A stretch of DNA of 64,000 nt from Cyprinodon diabolis (GCA_030533445.1 CM060069.1:6672924-6736923), one strand, 5' to 3'. Positions 33,470 through 44,343 are shown, counted from the stretch's first letter. Translations and numbers: made by a program. Notes: generated by a model from the letters alone, not told the origin.

Positions 33470-33642
33470 CAGTCAGTGGAAGCCGTGCAGATGAAGAACT
33501 GGGAGCCGTTGGTGTTGCGCCCTGCGTTCGCCATGGACAGCGTCCCCATTCCTTTGTGCTTCAGCTGGAAGTTCTCGTCAGGAAACTTGTCGCCGTAGAT
33601 GGATTTGCCCCCGGTGCCGTCATGGTTGGTGAAGTCTCCGCC
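33470..33642 (-). CDS. ppif-like: Cyclophilin-type prolyl isomerase, exon 4
   Basis: It encodes [52 protein letters not shown] and STDW. These form the active-site floor of cyclophilins (the Gln of FMCQGGDF, the MANAG...NGSQFFI segment that lines the proline pocket). Its 173 bp equals the size of the corresponding human PPIA exon. The donor is ACTG|GTGAGT on the minus strand, and the acceptor is TAAATCTAG. Confidence 0.96.
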
Positions 33643-33718
33643 CTAGATTTAGAGAAGTCTTTAGGGTTTAGCAGTCGTTCCCATCGGGCCGAAGCATTTC
33701 AAATGGCTTAACGTCTAC

Positions 33719-33807
33719 CTGGCACATGAACTTGGGGATGACGCGGTGGAAGCTGGAACCTTTGTAGCCGAATCCTTTCTCGCCGGTGCACAAGGCACGG
33801 AAATTTT
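33719..33807 (-). CDS. ppif-like: Cyclophilin-type prolyl isomerase, exon 3
   Basis: The 89-bp exon (the known vertebrate PPIA size) encodes the rest of Glu34 and [20 protein letters not shown], then RVIPKFMCQ. Arg55 and Phe60, the catalytic Arg and proline-pocket Phe of cyclophilin A numbering, fall in FHRVIPKF exactly at those positions. Intron 3 on its downstream side is 76 bp, while the upstream intron 2 is about 10.6 kb because of transposon insertions. Confidence 0.96.
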
Positions 33808-34528
33808 CTATCAAAACATAAAAGTAAATAAATGCAAACATAAACTGCAACACAAAAACTAAACCAGATAGAGAGAGACCACATATTGCTTATGTTTGCA
33901 ATCTACCTGGATCTTATATTAGATCAACCAACTGATTTGTTCCAATTGCATAAGGAACAATCCGAACACATTCCAAAAATCAGATGACCAGAGGTTTTTA
34001 AAGGTTGGGATATTTTCTTTCAAACTAACTATTTAAGACCTGCTCATACTCGTCATCATCCTCTTATCCGCAACCAGGTTGGAGGGGCAGCAGCCTCACC
34101 CCAGAAGTCCACATTTTCTGTTTTTTCTCCAAGTTCACTAAACAGAGTAATGACGATATGTTAGTTAATAAGAACAGCTCCACATTCTTTGTATCTTCTC
34201 CAAAGGTCACCCTCCTTGGACAAGCTCTCTGTCGAAATAAGGAGCGCCCCCTTATCTTCTCTGCTGCTTGGCCTTGCCCGGGCCTCTCGCACGTGCTCTC
34301 TTGGGATGTCAAGGAACCTGGAGCGGGGCTTGAAAGTGTTATCGCAGATGTAGTTGCTTATCACCCACACCTAAAGGCGGTCTGCAACTGACGTAGCACT
34401 GACAGGAGTGGAGAATAAGGAATCTGGGCTTGAGCAGAGAGTCCTAGACATTCCTCTCCCCAGACACCTCCTCCAGGTCATCTGGCAGAAGCCAAAGGGG
34501 TTCCTAGGCCAGCCAACAAACATAAGCC
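33808..34528. other. Start (3' side) of cyclophilin intron 2
   Basis: Between 34420 and 34528 the words TCCTAGACATTCCTCTCCCC and CCTCCTCCAGGTCATCTGGC recall a common fish LINE-derived repeat. The rest shows no recognised feature. Confidence 0.4.
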
Positions 34529-34911
34529 CCATTTACACTACATTTTTGAAACCGCTCTGAGATCGTTCTGACCATGGTAACCGAGATAACTGCTGAGTGC
34601 AAATGGCAAGCAAATCTGAACCAGATCGTGCCAGACACAACCGAACTGCGTTAACCTGGTACTAGTTCATCAGTAGATCTCAGCGCGGTTCAGTTCTGGC
34701 TCCGTTCTCAGATAACAAAGAGCACATTAGCAGACCACCTCATCTCCTTACAGCCATAAACTCATAAAACTTCCGACATTCATAAAAACACTAGCTTCCC
34801 TACCTTGCTACATGATTTCCAGTGATGATTCTGGGCACGCAAAACTTAACCAGACCGTTCCAGAGAGAACCGAGCCGCTCTAAGAACCGTGGTAGCGGGA
34901 TGTGTAAATGG
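34529..34911. mobile_element. MITE with CCATTTACAC ends, copy 1
   Basis: The left end CCATTTACACTACA and right end GGGATGTGTAAATGG are inverted. The flanks share CATAAG (CATAAGCC / TCATAAGG), a possible imperfect target duplication. Internal words GGTAACCGAGATAACTG, CCAGACACAACCGAACTGCG and TCTCAGATAACAAAGAGC recur at 62945-63240. It is non-autonomous; the superfamily is undecided. Confidence 0.7.
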
Positions 34912-35269
34912 TCATAAGGACCATTGAAATACATAGAACGAAGGAGTTTCTGTCCTCCAATGATCCCAGAACCTATATTTCCCGGGGCTTAGATCCCCTC
35001 TTAAAGTCTCTAAAGGTAAACAGGCTCTGGATAACGGGTCAGGACCTGACCCCAAAGCCAGGCAGAGGATCTGTGTACGTTCTTGGTAGTCAGGTCTTCT
35101 TCAGCGCCAGTTTGAAGAAGTGACCAAAGGCCACCCCCATGTGGGCCCACCACCTACATGGGGAACCATGAAGGACCAATGCTAAAAGGAAGCAATCAGA
35201 GGCTCAAGGGCTGGTTATCCTCCTGCAGCAGTGGGTCGCAGTGAGCTTGTTGCATATATTTTTTGATTA
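34912..35269. other. Intronic stretch, nothing recognised
   Basis: No repeat ends or coding frame identified. Confidence 0.45.
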
Positions 35270-36385
35270 ATGCCCAATATTGAAGCGTGGTCTGCGCTAT
35301 GTTATTTCACACCACAACACAAGAAGGACAATCAGGAACTAGCTGTGGGTCTAGATACGGCCGAGCTGGTGAGGAACTGGGGGCAAGTTTGTGCAACAAT
35401 GGAGGGACATACTCACTATAGCAAAGTCAGGCTTGCTAAAATATACCCTGAAATAGATGGAGCGTGTGATCGCTGTAGAGCCACCAACGCAGACTTAGCT
35501 CATATGTTTTGGTCGTGCTCTAAGCTGAAAGAGTATTGGAATTCAGTATTTGGGATTTTAAACAATGCGTTTGGCCTACATCTAAAACCTGGTCCTTTAA
35601 TGGCTATTTTTGGGGTTGACTCTGCGATTTCTAGAAAGGAAAATGTTATTGCTTTTGCAACTCTGATTGCTCGAAGGAGAATACTTCTGGAATGGAAATC
35701 CCAATTTCCATCTAAGGCAGGAACGTGGCTCTCGGATATGATGATGTTCCTAAAAAACGAAAAAGTTAAATATTTTTTGAAAGGATCAACCAAAAAAGTT
35801 TTACAAAGTATGGTACCCTCTATTGGGTTATTTTGACAAACTTACAAATCTACCTTCTTGCTAGTAAACAACTCTCATTGTGAAGTGTTTTTTCATTTTG
35901 GGATAACAATTTTTGTTGTTGTTATATTTAGTTATTTTTATTTTCCTGCCAGCACAGGGGTTGAATGGGGGTTATAAAAATATAAAAATGTTGAAATGCT
36001 GTTTGATTCTTGTTATACTGTACATGGACAAAACAATTGTAACAACTGCAAAACACTACAATTTGAATGGCATTGTACATCTGTTTTAACAACAATAAAA
36101 ATATAATAAAAAAAAAAACAATGGAGGGACATGAGGACGAAAAAGAGCGGGGATCCAGGTGGAAAAAGGGTCCCAGTGTTCTTGCGCACCTCGCTCTTCT
36201 AGCTGGTCCATCTTCATGAGTCGTTTTCCACAATGGCGGTCATACAAACAAAACAAGTTAGTAAGGTACCAAACAGGAAATATACATAGTTTAGAGTGAA
36301 TGTAGATTTGACCAATTAGAGGCCTCCTTTTGGATAGGTGCAGCAGAGTGTCTGCAGAAGGGGCGGGGCATATCTGCATTAATTG
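35270..36385 (+). repeat. Repeat module shared with 7422-7722, carrying an L1 insertion
   Basis: The outer parts (35278-35410 and 36117-36385) match the module inside the nested hAT at 7422-7722: GTGGGTCTAGATACGGCCGAG, GGAGGGACATGAGG, GCGCACCTCGCTCTTCTAGC. The L1 described separately separates them. Confidence 0.7.
35411..36116 (+). mobile_element. 5'-truncated L1-type LINE with 16-bp target duplication
   Basis: The open frame to 35836 encodes the ORF2 C-terminus of a fish L1: THYSKVRLAKIYPEIDGACD, RCRATNADLAHMFWSC, SKLKEYWNSVF. A 3' UTR with TAATAAA-type words and an A-run follows at 36100-36118. AACAATGGAGGGACAT is present on both sides (35395-35410 and 36117-36132), a typical L1 target duplication. 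Residues translated upstream of THYSK belong to the host repeat and not to L1. The copy is about 0.7 kb, so only the extreme 3' end was inserted. Confidence 0.9.
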
Positions 36386-37160
36386 CGTCAAACATGCAGA
36401 CCACCTGGTTTCTGAGTATAAACCAGCCTTTAGGCCTCAACAACCTGATCCATGGACGTCTAAACAATCTCTGCTGACAGGCTTAAAACACGCCCAATTC
36501 TTTCATCTTCGCCATGTCTGCTATATTTCTAGGTATTTAAGATCCATATTCAAGCTTCCAGTAATGGCTAATATTTGGACCAGTGCAGCATTTTTCACCA
36601 ACTCTAGTCATTAGTGTAGAAGTAATTCAGCTGGAACAGCCCCTCTAAGAATCTGTTGACATCATGTTGTCATAAGAGTGTATATAGTATACTAAGAATT
36701 AATAAATCCTCAAGGGTTGGGTAGCAAGGGAGGCTTTATATTTGTAAAGTAAACCTGTCCAGCACAACTATGGCAGCCAGTAATTCAGTCTACTTGACAT
36801 GATGCTGAACAGGACAAGGGGAAATGAGGGCAGGTGACTAACTGCTTTGTGCCGGGTACGTGAATCAGGATCTCCTTTGGATGTGTTCTCTTTAAACCTG
36901 ATTTTTCATTTTGTTTGGCTATTTCTAAGGACAGATCTGCTCTTTGGCCATTAAGTTGACCTACAGGTTCTGTTTTGATTCTTCAGCTGTTTTAAAAGGT
37001 TCTATAGGATAAGCCTTCTAAAATTGTGTATCGACGTGACTGGATATTTCATTTGGTTATACAAAGCATTAACATGTTTTTAAATATTAGTTGTTTTCTG
37101 GTGCTAATGTTCCATTTCACTCAGGTTTTTGGAGAAGAGTTATAAATAAGATTAACAAAC
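36386..37160. other. Intronic stretch, nothing recognised
   Basis: Cyclophilin intron 2, no coding or repeat signal beyond AT-rich sequence. Confidence 0.45.
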
Positions 37161-37340
37161 CTACATATTGAATCTCATTGCATATTCCTGAATTTGTGAT
37201 TTACACTTTTCTGATTCTTACTCCTAAATTTGTGACACGTACTTATGGTTTAAGATAAGAAACGTATGCATAGTTGTCTGAATTTGTGAATGTTGAATAA
37301 ACATTAAAAAAATCTAATTTAGGATTTATATTTGGGCCTT
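37161..37340. repeat. AATTTGTGATT-type degenerate repeat, left flank
   Basis: CCTGAATTTGTGATTTACAC and CCTAAATTTGTGACACG are complements of the CACAAATTTA words found at 43370-43690 and 18337-18765, so related sequence borders the region 37341-43340 in inverted orientation. Confidence 0.5.
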
Positions 37341-37662
37341 ATAGATACATGTGACATCAGATTTTCTCTGGAATCACAGGATCCGATAGCCTCGTGACAC
37401 CATACTGATCTCGTGAGCTTTCAAGATTTCACTCGGAGATCAGTCTGGCTACTTTCCGTTAAAGAAAATTTGGAGCCGTTCACCAAACGAACGTCCAATC
37501 AGCGTTGGCTTTGAGGAGGGTTGAGGTGTGACTCAACGAGAAGCGCGACGGTTCAGTCTAAAGAACATGGCGGCTTCAGTCGATGAAACTAGCGTTAGCG
37601 TGGCTATCGAGCAAGTTTTATCGGAATTACATAGTATTTCTTCACTGAAAGAAGAGCAAAAC

Positions 37663-38283
37663 TGTTGGGATCTGGAGAAGTTCCACCTTTCTCCAGCAGA
37701 GTCCGCCGTGGATCCTCCTGAGCTGAGCCTTCGACACACCTGAGGCGCATCTCATCATCAGAGGATCCACAGTATATAACCTGCCTTCAGACCTTGCCTC
37801 AACGCCGCAGTGTTTATCCAGTTTGGTTAGCACCTGAGCCTAGCTTCTTCTGAGAACCTTTGTTGCTCCTGATTCCTGATTGGATTCTAATCCCTCTTTG
37901 TCTCTGCTTTCAGGAATCCAGTTTTCCCTCTGGATGAGCTTAACCTGCCGAGCCAGCCCTCTGAGCCAAACCTGAAGACCCTTCTCTGGATTCTCATGCA
38001 GCTCTGGACTAAGAGTTGGAAACCCAAAGCCAAGGTCTGCCCTCACGCTAGAAGTAAGACGCTGAAGCGGTTATTGGACTCTGCTGAACTAAACAGTCTC
38101 TGGACCCAACAGTTCCTCTCTCAAAGCCAAACCCGAACATCTCAAGGTATAAAACTGAAACTCTCAAACTCAGACCAGTTCCTGTGTTTATTCCATGTGC
38201 TTGTGCTCAATAAAACTTGTTAAACTTTTCATCTGTTTCCGTGGTGTTCTGCATACTGGGCTTTTCTGAAACCCATCATGACA
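37663..38283 (+). repeat. 5' LTR of the gypsy element
   Basis: It starts TGTTGGGATCTGG and ends CATCATGACA, with TATATAAC near 37771 as a candidate promoter and AATAAA near 38210. It lacks a block of about 67 bp present in the 3' LTR (after CTCAAACTCAGAC) and has an extra TCTGGACCCAACAG near 38100. Confidence 0.92.
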
Positions 38284-39243
38284 GAACACTGCGGCCACAC
38301 ACAAGGCCCAGCAGATCACCTCCGTCGTCGGTTGGAGGAGCATGATGCTCAAATCCAGGGACAAACTCAAACCCTCCGTGAGTTGCATTGCATGGTTAAT
38401 CACCGTAATCAGATGCTTCAGAGCTATGCTAACTACATGAGCAGTGCTAATGCCACGCCGGCAGCACAACCATTTCCGGGTCCAGTTCCGCCTCCGAGGT
38501 CACCGGCGGTGACGTCATCACCCGAGTTCCGCCCTAGTCTTCCTGAGAACTTTTCAGGTAATATGAAGGACTGTAAAGGATTTTTGTTTCAATGTTGTTT
38601 AATTTTCCAAAACTCTCCTGGCAGTTTCCCAACTGATCAAAAGAAAATAACTTTTATTCTGTCCCAACTGACTGGAAGAGCCCTTGAGTGGGCTGAGGCA
38701 AGGTTTGCCTCCGAAGAAAGCCTCAGCTGTCATTACACAGATTTTGTTTCTGAATTCTCTCAAGTATTTAACCAAGAAACTGATCAAACCATTGACTCTT
38801 GTGCTCTTTTGAACCTAAAACAGGGAAATTCTTCTGTATCGGATTTCTCCATTAACTTCCGGGTCAAAGCCGCAGCTTCCGGATGGAATCAAATTGCTCT
38901 AAAAAGTGCTTATTTCATGGCTTTAAACGAAAGCATCAAGGATGAACTAGCAACCCTCGACGAACCTGCAACACTTGAAGAATTAATCCGCCTGACAATT
39001 AGGCTGGATAACAGAATCCGAGCTAGAAACAGCTCCAAATTAAAGAATCAAGTTCAGGCCTCTCATACAGTGGATACTGAATCCGAACCCATGCAGGTTG
39101 GACATACGAGGCTAACCCCTGAGGAAAGGCTAAGACGTTTCAGGGGAAAGCTATGTATCTACTGTGGTGAGAGTGGCCATTTCATCGCTTCTTGCCCAGC
39201 TAAATCAAAAGCCGGGGCCCGTCAGAAGATCTGGGGAGTCTGA
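38278..39243 (+). CDS. Gag protein of the gypsy element
   Basis: Uninterrupted 321-codon frame. The N-terminus has a coiled-coil-like stretch ([18 protein letters not shown]), then the retrotransposon gag capsid-like region ([38 protein letters not shown]). A zinc knuckle of C-x2-C-x4-H-x4-C form ([14 protein letters not shown]) lies near residue 295. Gag packages the RNA and forms the particle. Pol follows in the -1 frame, open from 39204, so expression presumably uses a -1 shift in the 39204-39243 overlap; no classic slippery heptamer was identified. Related sushi-type gags gave rise to mammalian PEG10/RTL genes (known family history). Confidence 0.88.
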   Translation: MTEHCGHTQGPADHLRRRLEEHDAQIQGQTQTLRELHCMVNHRNQMLQSYANYMSSANATPAAQPFPGPVPPPRSPAVTSSPEFRPSLPENFSGNMKDCKGFLFQCCLIFQNSPGSFPTDQKKITFILSQLTGRALEWAEARFASEESLSCHYTDFVSEFSQVFNQETDQTIDSCALLNLKQGNSSVSDFSINFRVKAAASGWNQIALKSAYFMALNESIKDELATLDEPATLEELIRLTIRLDNRIRARNSSKLKNQVQASHTVDTESEPMQVGHTRLTPEERLRRFRGKLCIYCGESGHFIASCPAKSKAGARQKIWGV

Positions 39244-42200
39244 CGGGCCATTCTATCTCTGTGAAATCTCCTCGTCTTATGCTCCCAGCCACCTTGTTCT
39301 TCTCAGATCAGAATCTAACACTATCTGCCTTCATAGATTCAGGCTGTGAACGGAATTTGATTGACTCCAACTTGGTTCAGCAGCTACAAATTGAAACTAT
39401 TCCTCTAAACCAGCCACTCTGTGTCTCCGCTATTGATATGAAGAGACTCCGCCAGGTTACCCATCAAACGCAACCCCTCGAGCTGTTAATCTCAGGTTAC
39501 CATCGTGAAACCTTAACATTTTTTGTTCTTCCCTCTGCATGTTCTCCTCTGGTGCTTGGTTTTGAGTGGCTGGAACGACATAACCCCCATATTAACTGGA
39601 AAGATCGCCATATTGAATCTTGGTCGACCTCTTGTCATGAAACATGCCTCCGTTCGGCAGCTCCCACTGTGAGGTCTCCTAGAGGCGGGGGGGAGATGGA
39701 CTCTCCTGACCTTACTTCTGTCCCTTTCGAGTACCATGATCTAGCTCCCGTCTTCAGTAAGGTCAGTGCTACGTCCCTTCCACCTCACAGACCATATGAT
39801 TGTGCGATTGAACTATTACCAGGAGCTCCCCTACCCAGCAGTAGACTATACAATATTTCCAAACCAGAACGTGTGACAATGGAGAAATATATTAACGAGT
39901 CATTAGCTGCTGGAATAATCCGTCCCTCCTCTTCTCCGCTGGGTGCTGGTTTCTTTTTTGTTGGCAAAAAGGATGGTTCACTAAGACCTTGTATCGACTA
40001 CAGAGGCCTGAACCAAATAACTGTTAAGAATAAGTACCCACTTCCATTGCTAGCATCAGCCTTCGAACCAGTACAAGGGGCTACTGTCTTTACTAAGCTC
40101 GACTTAAGGAACGCTTATCACCTTCTCAGGATAAGAGATGGAGATGAATGGAAGACAGCCTTCAAGACTCCCTTAGGCCAGTTCGAATATCTAGTCATGC
40201 CTTTTGGTCTCACTAACGCCCCTGCATGCTTTCAAGCCTTGGTAAACGATGTTCTCAGAGACTTTTTAAATGTATTTGTTTTCGTCTACATCGATGACAT
40301 CCTGATTTATTCTAAAGATCTTTCCTAACATAAGAAACATGTCCGCCTGGTCCTGCAAAGATTATTAGAAAACAAACTTTTTGTCAAAGCTGAAAAATGC
40401 GAGTTACATCAACAGTCAGTCACCTTTTTGGGGTTTGTGCTCGAGGGCGGGCAGGTTAAGCCTTCTGAAGAAAAGATAAAAGCAGTTTTGGAGTGGCCGG
40501 TACCTGAAAACCGTAAACAGCTGCAGAGATTCGTGGGTTTCGCCAATTTCTACCGAAGATTTATCAGGAATTACAGTCAGACAGCTTTTCCTCTAACTTC
40601 TCTAACTTCAGTCAAAAAGACCTTCCAGTGGACCCCCGAAGCACAAAATGCATTTGACAAACTTAAGACTTTGTTTTCCAGAGCCCCTGTGTTAATCCAG
40701 CCCGATCCAACCAAGCAATTCATCCTTGAAGTGGACGCTTCCGACTCTGGTGTAGGAGCAGTATTATCCCAAAGACTCGACACAGATGAAAGAGTTCACC
40801 CATCCAGTCTACATCCAGTCTGCCAAACAAGCCAATCCTCGTCAGTCAAGGTGGTCTCTTTTCTTCTCTCGCTTCAATCTCATAATCTCTTACAGACCCG
40901 GATCCAAGAACATCAAACCCGATTCTCTCTCTCGTCTTTATTCCGTTGATCAATCCGAGACGCCTGAACCTGTTCTCCCCGCTTCCTGCACCGTTGGAGT
41001 GGTTACCTGGGAAATCACCGACCTCATCAATTCTGCCCTGGCTTCTGAACCTGACCCAGGTAACGGTCCACCAAACCGAACTTATGTCCCTTCTTCTGTC
41101 AGATCTCGCCTAATCCAGTGGATGCATACAGCCAAATTTTCCGCTCATCCGGGGGTGAGCAGAACCATCGCCTTAATCTCTAGACGTTTCTGGTGGCCTA
41201 CCCTGCACAAGGATGTCAAGGAATATGTTTTGGCTTGTTCTACCTGCGCCAGAAATAAGAGCTCACATCAACCACCCTCAGGTCTGTTGCATCCTCTTCC
41301 TGTTCCCACGCGTCCATGGTCTTACATCGCTATTGATTTCGTCACTGGTCTTCCCATCTCCCAAGGTATGTCCACAATTTTCAAAGTCTTGCCATCTGAT
41401 CCCCATCAGGAAACTTCCCATGGCCTTTCAAACCGCCCAGCTCCTGGTTAAACACGTCTTTCGTCTTCATGGAATCCCTCAAGAAATTCTCTCGGACCGT
41501 GGACCCCAGTTCGTTTCTCAAGTCTGGAAGGCTTTCTGTTCAGCACTCAACTGTAAGTCTTCACTCACCTCAGGTTATCATCCACAGTCTAACGGTCAAA
41601 CCGAAAGAATGAACCAGCAGCTCGAATCTACCCTTCGTTGTCTCACTTCCAATAACCCCACCGACTGGAGCCAATACATCACATGGATTGAATACGCCCA
41701 CAACTCTCTCAAGTCAGCTTCCACCGGCCAGTCACCATTTCAGGTTAATCTTGGTTATCAACCTCCACTTTTTCCTGCAGACGAGAGAGAGATTTCGGTG
41801 CAATCAGTCAACCAACACATCCGTCGATGTCAACGCATCTGGAGAGACACCATCGCTTCACTCAATCGTTGCTCGGAAACTACGAAACGCTTCGCTGACT
41901 CAAGGAGACGTCCTGCCCCAGAGTACTCGGTTGGACAAGAGGTATGGCTTTCCACTCGGGACATCCCCCTCAAGGGGATGTCTCGCAAGCTTTCACCTAG
42001 ATACATTGGTCCATACAAAGTTGCCCAGGTTATCAATCTGTCAGCCATACGCCTGCAACTTCCCCCGACTCTTCGCATCCATCCCACGTTCCACGTCTCT
42101 CAGGTCAAACCAGTCATCTCTAGTCCTTTGTGCCCACCATCCAACTCCCCTCCACCCGCCCTGGACGTCGATGGACATCCGGCCTTCACCGTCCGCCGGA

Positions 42201-42376
42201 TCGTGGACTCCCGTCGGCGAGGTCGCGGTTGGCAGTACCTCGTCGATTGGGAGGGCTACGGTCCGGAGGATCACCAGTGGGTTCCTGGCTCCTACATCCT
42301 CGACCCATCTTTGATCGAGGAGTATGAGCGCTCCCTCCCTTCGACGTCTTCTGGACCGCCAAGAGGCGGTCGTTGA
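39204..42376 (+). pseudogene. Pol of the gypsy element: protease, RT, RNase H remnant, integrase, chromodomain
   Basis: Protease: [12 protein letters not shown] with the DSG active site near 39340. Reverse transcriptase: [43 protein letters not shown] and [13 protein letters not shown] with the YIDD box. The frame hits a TAA at 40326-40328 where a sense codon is expected, then continues in the same frame at 40329. After [14 protein letters not shown] (about 40780) most of the RNase H core is deleted and the frame changes. The next segment has the zinc-binding H2C2 (about 41130-41260) and integrase start (IDFVTGLP). A further frame change near 41390 leads to LSDRGPQF and NGQTERMN (second and third catalytic positions). 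A C-terminal chromodomain ([22 protein letters not shown]) ends at 42376. Nonfunctional as it stands. Confidence 0.92.
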
Positions 42377-42387
42377 GAGGGGGGTAC

Positions 42388-43069
42388 TGTTGGGATCTGG
42401 AGAAGTTCCACCTTTCTCCAGCAGAGTCCGCCGTGGATCCTCCTGAGCTGAGCCTTCGACACACCTGAGGCGCATCTCATCATCAGAGGATCCACAGTAT
42501 ATAACCTGCCTTCAGACCTTGCCTCAACGCCGCAGTGTTTATCCAGTTTGGTTAGCACCTGAGCCTAGCTTCTTCTGAGAACCTTTGTTGCTCCTGATTC
42601 CTGATTGGATTCTAATCCCTCTTTGTCTCTGCTTTCAGGAATCCAGTCTTTCCTTGTAAGCTCTGGATGAGCTTAACCTGCCGAGCCATCCCTCTGAGCC
42701 AAACCTGAAGACCCTTCTCTGGATTCTCATGCAGCTCTGGACTAAGAGTTGGAAACCCAAAGCCAAGGTCTGCCCTCACGCTAGAAGTAAGACACTGAAG
42801 CGGTTATTGGACTCTGCTGAACTAAACAGTTCCTCTCTCAAAGCCAAACCCGGACATCTCAAGGTATAAAACTGAAACTCTCAAACTCAGACTCATCTGC
42901 TCCCAAGCTAACTGAACTGTCATCCTCACAGACTCCAGTGAACCTGCCCCCAGGCCTGAACCAGTTCCTGTGTTTATTCCATGTGCTTGTGCTCAATAAA
43001 ACTTGTTAAACTTTTCATCTGTTTCCGTGGTGTTCTGCATACTGGGCTTTTCTGAAACCCATCATGACA
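42388..43069 (+). repeat. 3' LTR of the gypsy element
   Basis: 682 bp. Same ends as the 5' LTR, with the extra block CATCTGCTCCCAAGCTAACT... near 42894-42960 that the 5' LTR lacks. AATAAA lies near 42996. Confidence 0.92.
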
Positions 43070-43269
43070 AAAACACTGCTCTGGAGGCTTTTCTCAGAGG
43101 AAAATATGTTTTTGCTCTTCTCCCGACTGGTTTCGGCAAGAGTAGCCTGGCTTGTGGTTGTGTTTTCGTCGTCGCTCTGTTACGTCATATGCTTCGTTGA
43201 TCTGATTGGTTTATTTGGCCCGTCTATCACCAACATAGGCCAATCAGCTAACCAGTATTTTGCCCCTTC

Positions 43270-43299
43270 CCAAAATTACTTCAAAGGAAGTAATTTTGG
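43270..43299. repeat. Hairpin with 13-bp arms
   Basis: CCAAAATTACTTC and GAAGTAATTTTGG are perfectly complementary around an AAAG loop. Confidence 0.85.
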
Positions 43300-43369
43300 C
43301 GGCGTCAGGTTAAGGATCCGAAGCTGTGAATACAAATCAGAAAGTTTGCAACCAGACCAGTAAAACAGA

Positions 43370-43700
43370 CAAATTCACAAGTTTAAGGATACAACTCAAA
43401 TTTAGAAGAAAATAAATGTAGTGCGAATGACATATTTGCAGAAGAAATCACTAATTAAATAAGAATCAGTCATTTTTTTGTACAAATCATAAATTTAGGA
43501 GTATGAATCCCAGATTTATTAGATTTGTAAATTTTTGATTCATATTAGTCAAATTTTTTATTATTTATTTGTAAATCTCCAACCTCTATTTATAACTTTA
43601 AAAACTTGAATTCTCACAAATAAAGATTTGATTTCACATCTATCAACAGGTTGAAAAATAAAGAACAAATACGAATCCTACATCTATTTACATTATTCAT
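43370..43700. repeat. Degenerate CAAATTTA-type repeat, right flank
   Basis: Drifting copies around AATCATAAATTTAGGAGTATG and ATTTGTAAATTTTTGATTC, related to 18337-18765 and, inverted, to 37161-37340. Confidence 0.5.
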
Positions 43701-44320
43701 TTTTGACAATATTCCTTAATTACATAATTACTGTTAAAAATTCAGACATGTTTGCGTACACTTTTATTCTATTAGTAGCTAGTTCACCCCATATATTCCT
43801 GTCAGGATTTCATGTTTCTGTCTCCTGCAGGAGTTTTCCATCCATGCGGCTGAATGTAGCGTGATGAATGCCTTAATGTGGCCAATAGAAGGTCCTGAAA
43901 CCTCTTTATGAATACTCAGAGCATAAAGGCCATCTTCCTGCACTTACCCAGTAATTAGGTCATGTGACTAAGAATAGCAACATGGTTCCAGACACAGTCA
44001 GACGCTAATGCATCATGCAGGTTCACATCCGAGGAACGGCTTGATTACGAGTCGCTTTGCTCTGACTGACTTGCTCAGGACTTGTAAACACAAACACATA
44101 CAAGCAATCGTTTCTTTTTCTTTTGTTTTTCTCCTTATGTGTATCATTGTCAGCTGTAGATGCTCCTAACAGCTCCAGGAAGTATTTACTCTCATGTTTA
44201 TTGTTGAGGCATGCAGAGGCCACTTTCAGCATCACCCTGACAACAGATGAGGATAAACCTCTGGGGATAAGATCGGATGTCTCATTTGCAGAATCAGACA
44301 CGGAGCCAGCCATGGTGAGC
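43701..44320. other. Intronic stretch, nothing recognised
   Basis: Cyclophilin intron 2 near its 5' end. No coding or transposon signal. Confidence 0.45.
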
Positions 44321-44343
44321 GGGGGGGGGGGGGGGGGGGGGGG
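44321..44343. repeat. Poly-G tract of 23 (poly-C on the cyclophilin sense strand)
   Basis: Twenty-three consecutive G residues about 58 bp inside intron 2 from the exon 2 donor. Confidence 0.95.

Larger units (their letters stand above)
37663..43069 (+). mobile_element. Ty3/gypsy LTR retrotransposon (chromovirus, sushi/Tf1-like), decayed
   Basis: Two LTRs (37663-38283, 621 bp; 42388-43069, 682 bp), both TGTTGGGATCTGG...CATCATGACA, enclose gag and pol. The 5-bp duplication AAAAC flanks the element exactly (37658-37662, 43070-43074). A polypurine tract GAGAGGGGGG (42375-42384) precedes the 3' LTR. There is no room for a usual tRNA primer-binding site: the gag ATG at 38278 overlaps the LTR end. 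That is compatible with the self-priming described for Tf1/sushi elements, but this was not tested. A chromodomain at the integrase C-terminus marks it as a chromovirus. Pol carries a stop, two frame changes and a deletion, so it is not autonomous. It lies antisense in cyclophilin intron 2. Confidence 0.95.
37430..43365 (+). mobile_element. DNA-element remnant with RecQ-like helicase ORF start, split by gypsy
   Basis: At 37567 an ATG opens a frame (MAASVDETSVSVAIEQVL, SLKEEQ) that runs to the gypsy insertion. Past the insertion, at 43070-43170, the text continues with ALEAFLRGKYVFALLPTGFG then KS, a Walker A motif preceded by the Q-motif-like spacing of RecQ-type helicases. The frame then degenerates. 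Possible terminal repeats are GATCAGTCTGGCTACTTTC (about 37438) and the complement of GCAACCAGACCAGTA (about 43345); they match only partly. A 13-bp-arm hairpin lies at 43270-43299. I recall similar helicase-bearing repeats in fish genomes but cannot name the family. Confidence 0.55.

Noticed and set aside
35270..35410. The start of the 188-residue frame as L1 protein
   Set aside because: These residues come from the repeat into which L1 inserted; the L1 part begins after the target duplication at 35410.
39204..39243. A classic -1 slippery heptamer in the gag/pol overlap
   Set aside because: CAAAAGC and GGGGCCC are near but do not fit X-XXY-YYZ in the gag frame; the shift is inferred from the frames only.
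43270..43299. Helitron 3' hairpin
   Set aside because: A hairpin exists, but no CTAG/CTRR end or TC start was found, and the nearby helicase motif looks RecQ-like rather than the Helitron Rep/Pif1 type.
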